This document shows, piece after piece, positions 60,524 to 64,000 of a stretch of 64,000 nt of DNA (the stretch's first letter is position 1; every line of letters begins with the position of its first letter). The notes beneath the pieces were generated by a model. The model ran no database searches and was not told where the DNA came from. It saw only the letters and a program-made list of their open reading frames with translations. This DNA is from Pseudomonas lactis (GTDB taxonomy: Bacteria; Pseudomonadota; Gammaproteobacteria; Pseudomonadales; Pseudomonadaceae), in assembly GCF_001439845.1 (NCBI RefSeq), contig NZ_JYLO01000004.1, positions 186,001 through 250,000 of the forward strand, read 5' to 3'. The translations under genes and the position numbers were made by a program.

Positions 60524-62221
60524 TCAGGAAATATAAATCCCCGTCCCATTCAACTCAGTCATATTTACGCCAACCAACGTCACCGAGTTGTCGCCAAACG
60601 ACAACAGCGCATTGTCCTCGAACATCGAGACATGGGAGCGGTAATCGTATTGCTGGCCCAGGTCAGGAATCCCCATGAACACCAGTTTATCGCTGCCCTG
60701 GTACCCCTCGATCCGGTCATTGCCAAAGAGGCCGTTGAACAGGAAAGTATTGCTGCCACCACCCGACACCATCAGGTCATTGCCCTCCCCACCGACGAAC
60801 ACATTATTGCCCTGGCCACCGATCAAATGATCGTCACCGCCCAAACCGAATAACCATTCCCCTGCAGCATGAGCGGTGAGGATATTGTCCTGCGCATCGC
60901 CGTTGGCAGAGGCCGTGTAGGGCGTCAAGGCTGTGCCGGCCAGCAGGCCTTGGCCGGTTACGTTATAGGTGCTCCAGGGGACTGAATTCCACAATATGTA
61001 GGACTTCTCTTGGCTCACCAGCGCACCAATATCCCGGGTCATACTGATGCCGCCATAGGCGTCGTTGATATAGAGCGTGCCATCGCCATCGTTGGCAAAG
61101 CCGAAGCTGGCCAATGGTTTGTGCAGTTCGAAGACGTTATCGCCCTGCCCGCCCAGCAGGATGTTGTAGCCGCCATCATCGCGAAAACGATCATTGCCGC
61201 CGCCGCCTTCCAGGAAGTCATTGCCGGCTCCGCCCTTGAGCAGGTCGTTGCCCTCGGTGCCGAGGATAAAGGTGTTACCGGTGTGTTTTTCAGCGTAGCG
61301 GTTCAGGTCTTCTACCCAGGTGGTTTCACGCGCAGCCTCTGTGAGGCTGGAGACCACGATGGTCGAATCCTTGCTCGTCAGGTCGTAGAACTCGGAGGAC
61401 GCGATACGCCCCAAGCCTTCGATATAACCGCTCAAGGAGTGAGCCTTGGCAACGCCCCAATTCAGCGTATTGGGTAAATGTGCCGAGAACGACGCGTAAT
61501 TATCCGTAAAGATGACGAGGTTGTTGGCGGCCGAATCCCAGCCCCGGTCGTTACCCCAGAAGAGTGCCGAGGTATTGATGCCTTTGCCATCAATGGCTTT
61601 GAACACCGGGTCGTTCTCGTAGCCGATATTCAACACCTGGGCGTCACCCGAACGTTGAGTGGGTGAGGCAAAGGTTACGTAGTTGGCGTCCTGATAAAAA
61701 CCGCCCCAGTGATCGTGGCTCAAAGTCGCCACGCTGTTGGCGCCCAGTGCGCCGAGGCTATGGCCGGTGACCAGGACGTCCTTGCCGCTCAAGCCCTGGC
61801 TCGCGGCGTAACGAGCGACGTTTTCGAGCAGGGCGCTGAAGGCGAACTTGGCGTAATTGGCGGCGTATCCAGGCAGTGCTGCGGCCGCCAGGTCGCTGGC
61901 CACATCACCCGCGCCATCCCAGGTCAAGCCAAAGGACGTGCCGCGAAAGGCGATGCCCATGGCAATCAGCCTGCCGCCCCCATCGTACTGCCCGAGAATC
62001 TCAACGTTGGCTGATGGGGCCAAGGCGGTCTCGCCCCAAAAGGTGCCTTGCGTGTCGACCTTCTGCGTCACGCCCAGTGCCTGCGCCCCAATAGGCGCCC
62101 AGCCACCCGTCGCCAGGGGTTTGCCAGTGGAGTCATACGCGTACTCGGATAAAACCAAGGCATTGTTCAGCAGCGCCTTGGCGTGCTCGCCCTTCATGCT
62201 CTTGTAATCGAAAACGCCCAT
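60524..62221 (-). CDS. Class I.3 RTX lipase / polyurethanase (PueB type), 565 aa
   Basis: ATG 62221 follows an AAGGGGACCAAGGAT ribosome site. The N-terminal alpha/beta-hydrolase has GHSLGA with Ser155. The C-terminal half has RTX nonapeptides (GTEGNDLLKGGAGNDFLEGG, GLGGDDHLIGGQGNNVFVGG) that bind Ca2+ and form beta-rolls. The end is a hydrophobic type I secretion signal (VTLVGVNMTELNGTGIYIS). Length equals that of PueB-like polyurethanases. It is secreted by an ABC exporter; no exporter or aprA protease genes are in this window, so the gene is separated from the usual cluster or the cluster lies outside. Confidence 0.94.
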   Translation of the reverse strand: MGVFDYKSMKGEHAKALLNNALVLSEYAYDSTGKPLATGGWAPIGAQALGVTQKVDTQGTFWGETALAPSANVEILGQYDGGGRLIAMGIAFRGTSFGLTWDGAGDVASDLAAAALPGYAANYAKFAFSALLENVARYAASQGLSGKDVLVTGHSLGALGANSVATLSHDHWGGFYQDANYVTFASPTQRSGDAQVLNIGYENDPVFKAIDGKGINTSALFWGNDRGWDSAANNLVIFTDNYASFSAHLPNTLNWGVAKAHSLSGYIEGLGRIASSEFYDLTSKDSTIVVSSLTEAARETTWVEDLNRYAEKHTGNTFILGTEGNDLLKGGAGNDFLEGGGGNDRFRDDGGYNILLGGQGDNVFELHKPLASFGFANDGDGTLYINDAYGGISMTRDIGALVSQEKSYILWNSVPWSTYNVTGQGLLAGTALTPYTASANGDAQDNILTAHAAGEWLFGLGGDDHLIGGQGNNVFVGGEGNDLMVSGGGSNTFLFNGLFGNDRIEGYQGSDKLVFMGIPDLGQQYDYRSHVSMFEDNALLSFGDNSVTLVGVNMTELNGTGIYIS

Positions 62222-62425
62222 ATCCTTGGTCCCCTTTTAAATGACTATCAGATGGCCATCAGCTCGCACGGCCGGGGTCGATTGAGTGCGTGGCGCGGGG
62301 GAGTGTCAAGGGTTACCTAGAAATTCAATAGTGCTCGTTTAACCGAGCGTCTGCACGTAGGCAGGGCACATCGGTATTGCCTTCAACACCGTATTGTCTT
62401 AGAGCCTCCCGCAGGAACTGTTTAC

Positions 62426-62917
62426 TCACTTCAAGATGACGCTACACGCATCTCTAAACTGATCGTTACACTCAAGAATCGCTGGCGAATAGTAATCCAG
62501 CGATACCCGCCATGATGGGAACGCTCCGACAGACATCACGTGCTCACGGCCATCAACAGACGCGAGCCGCAGACTCAGAAACCGACCGCCCGAAAGGCTA
62601 TAAACACACCCACTGATGAACCCCTCGCTATCAATTGCACTATTAGTCAAAACAAAAATAGCTTTATTAAACCGTATGACTTCCTCCACCGCAGCGCCCA
62701 CTACAACCCCAACCCAGGCCACTCCAGTTCTTTTTGCTGCAGACATGAAAACGCCGTCTTTGTTTTCAATATCCATAGGTAGCGGGCATGACTCTGAGGA
62801 ATTGGACGATTCAGGAGCGTCAAAATAACTCGCTTCTGCATGAGCAAACATAAGTATCTGCGCGCACAGACCCCCCCAACGAATAAAAACAATCACACCG
62901 CTACCTCTGGACTTCAT
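62426..62917 (-). CDS. Hypothetical exported protein, 163 aa
   Basis: The frame begins MKSRGSGVIVFIRWGGLCAQILMFAHAEA, a plausible signal peptide. The mature part has ESCPLPMDIENKDGVF, a hydrophobic GVAWVGVVVGAAVEEV and CVYSLSGGRFLSLRL, and ends in CNDQFRDACSVILK; four Cys in the mature part could form two disulphides. It vaguely recalls small periplasmic proteins with a CP motif near the start (STY0301-like), but the match is not convincing. Codon use is less GC-biased than in its neighbours, hinting at recent acquisition. Confidence 0.55.
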   Translation of the reverse strand: MKSRGSGVIVFIRWGGLCAQILMFAHAEASYFDAPESSNSSESCPLPMDIENKDGVFMSAAKRTGVAWVGVVVGAAVEEVIRFNKAIFVLTNSAIDSEGFISGCVYSLSGGRFLSLRLASVDGREHVMSVGAFPSWRVSLDYYSPAILECNDQFRDACSVILK

Positions 62918-62987
62918 GCAGGAACCGTTATGTGCACAAACATCTATCTACAGGTAATTGCGCAGCCCCGTGCCTAGCTGCAACACC

Positions 62988-63683
62988 TTAGAAAAACCAA
63001 CGCATACCCAGCGAGAACTCGCTTGAGACCAGGTGAGCCTTCATCTTTTCATCCTGCAGTCCACGGGCATTCGGGAAGTTGTTCCAGCCACTTTCGGTAT
63101 CGCCCATGTCAACGTAGCGATAGCCCAGGTCCAAGGCCAGGCGATCCGTTACGTCGTAGGCGACGCCTGCGCCGACCGACCACGCCAGATTGGTTTGGGT
63201 GGAGGCGCCATACTGGCGCGACTCGTTGCCCTGCCAGCCCTTCGACTCAAGGCGAGCAAGACCCAGGCCGGCCGAACCATAAATCGATACCTTCTCGCTG
63301 ATACGCCAGTCGCGATAGGCATTGAGCATCACACGCTTGGAGTCAATATGGTGCTCATTGAGACTGGTTGGGAAGGTGGTCGAGCCACTGGTGAATTTAT
63401 CCCGTTGCGGCAGGGTCAACTCGCCCTCCACACGCCAGCCATTGCCGAATCGGTAACCCACGCCCACAGACCCCGTCATGTCCTTCTGACTGTCGTCACC
63501 GGACACGAACGAACCAATACCGGGACGGGCACTGGAATCCATGTTGCGGGCTTTGCGTTCAGCGCTGATCACACGGACCACCCCGTAGTAGCCCTCCTCG
63601 TCGGCCGGGGCGGCAACCGCCTGTGAAATGTAGAGGGTCGAACTGGCAAGCAGCAATACGGGAACGCTCTTGAACATATGCAT
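62988..63683 (-). CDS. Outer-membrane beta-barrel protein, 231 aa
   Basis: The signal peptide (MHMFKSVPVLLLASSTLYISQAVAA) is followed by alternating amphipathic strands: GYYGVVRVIS, SVGVGYRFGNGWRVEGEL, KVSIYGSAGLGLARLES, SVGAGVAYDVTDRLALDLGYRYVDMG, and the last SSEFSLGMRWFF ending in Phe. This is the pattern of small eight-stranded OmpA/Opa-like barrels, with a C-terminal Phe for BAM recognition. Four extracellular loops carry the polar insertions. Function is unknown; such proteins often aid adhesion or membrane stability. Confidence 0.85.
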   Translation of the reverse strand: MHMFKSVPVLLLASSTLYISQAVAAPADEEGYYGVVRVISAERKARNMDSSARPGIGSFVSGDDSQKDMTGSVGVGYRFGNGWRVEGELTLPQRDKFTSGSTTFPTSLNEHHIDSKRVMLNAYRDWRISEKVSIYGSAGLGLARLESKGWQGNESRQYGASTQTNLAWSVGAGVAYDVTDRLALDLGYRYVDMGDTESGWNNFPNARGLQDEKMKAHLVSSEFSLGMRWFF

Positions 63684-63739
63684 TATTTTTTCTCTTACGG
63701 TTTAAATGGAAAGCATCACGCTTGGGCTGAGTGACGTAC

Positions 63740-64000
63740 TCAATGCCTGTGTGATTGCGCTGTTGCGTCGTCGGCCACCGGATAGTCCCTGCCGTAGCCC
63801 TGGGTCATCGCGCAGTTCATGTCTGGATCAATGAAATTCATCAGCCTGCTCAACGAGTCGGCTTGCGGTATCTCGGCGAGGCTCAACCGGACCAGCTGCT
63901 GAGGACTGCGCCAAGTCAGCTCCAACGACGGTGCCGGGCTGTCATAGAACAGCACATGACGAATGTGCGAACGGACGCTGCAGAACTGTTGGATATCCGT
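63740..64000 (-). CDS. C-terminal part of an unidentified protein (cut by the window edge)
   Basis: An open frame runs in from the right edge without a stop; a GTG at 63955 is internal and need not be the start. The visible 86 residues read on from TDIQQFCSVRSHIRHVLFYD, with LELTWRSPQQLVRLSLAEI and MNFIDPDMNCAMTQGYGRDY. It is soluble and mixed alpha/beta, and I do not recognise it. It lies 56 bp upstream of the outer-membrane barrel gene on the same strand and could share its transcript. Confidence 0.5.
   Translation of the reverse strand, partial: TDIQQFCSVRSHIRHVLFYDSPAPSLELTWRSPQQLVRLSLAEIPQADSLSRLMNFIDPDMNCAMTQGYGRDYPVADDATAQSHRH

Overview
The window is chromosomal DNA of a Pseudomonas, most likely of the P. 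fluorescens group. Supporting signs are a GH68 levansucrase of the Lsc type, a 565-residue class I.3 RTX lipase of the polyurethanase PueB type, a LOV histidine kinase close to that of plant-associated pseudomonads, a cyoABCDE oxidase operon, several small genes typical of the genus, and many REP/REPIN palindromes between genes. No tRNA, rRNA, CRISPR array, IS transposase or prophage gene was seen.

Layout. 1-4.9 kb: the end of an FAD oxidoreductase, a small lipoprotein, a DUF421 membrane protein, a lipoprotein nuclease, an acetyltransferase and a membrane diguanylate cyclase. 5-8.6 kb: small stress-type genes (two KGG/Con-10 proteins, a ClpP-like protein, a zinc-ribbon protein), an orphan terminator and a repeat-rich gap. 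9-13.7 kb: cytochrome bo3 operon cyoABCDE. 13.8-17.4 kb: LOV hybrid kinase, Mn catalase and a third KGG protein. 17.4-22.5 kb (minus strand): chaperone-usher pilus operon CUP1 (pilin, chaperone, usher, tip protein). 23.4-39.1 kb: a dense signalling island. 39.2-46.7 kb (plus strand): a nine-gene operon CUP2 (pilins, usher, chaperone, tip protein). 46.8-53.4 kb: small hypotheticals, a CinA-type amidase, a small membrane protein, a DUF1264 lipoprotein and two short-chain dehydrogenases. 53.7-57.9 kb: a 1381-residue CheB-CheR-PAS-kinase-receiver fusion. 58-64 kb: levansucrase, RTX lipase and an outer-membrane barrel protein.

The centrepiece is the island between the two pilus operons. It holds three BvgS-like hybrid kinases with periplasmic solute-binding domains and C-terminal Hpt domains. 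It also holds three NarL/LuxR-type regulators: two RcsB-like paralogues of 221 residues and one BvgA/RocA1-like protein. Three receiver-EAL c-di-GMP phosphodiesterases and one lone degenerate receiver complete it. The rocS1/rocR/rocA1-like order, with the regulator divergent, is preserved at 33.2-39.1 kb. A second RcsB/RcsC-like set lies at 23.4-29.7 kb.

The intergenic DNA of this locus carries a recurring 14-bp palindrome with arms TAGGA-N4-TCCTA, or close variants. It occurs upstream of both pilus operons, about 60 bp upstream of each of the three EAL genes, and upstream of the RcsB-like operon. I infer a self-contained regulon coupling periplasmic sensing, c-di-GMP breakdown and the choice between two pili. 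The receiver domains of the three EAL proteins show graded decay at the phospho-acceptor (Asp, Asn, Glu).

Other points of note are a bipartite motif CCGTTCGTC-N18-TAAAAC at four places near stress genes and an orphan terminator, a LexA-type palindrome just before the levansucrase gene, and a roughly 380-bp structured repeat present in three copies. All assignments come from reading the sequence and from memory of families; no search was run.
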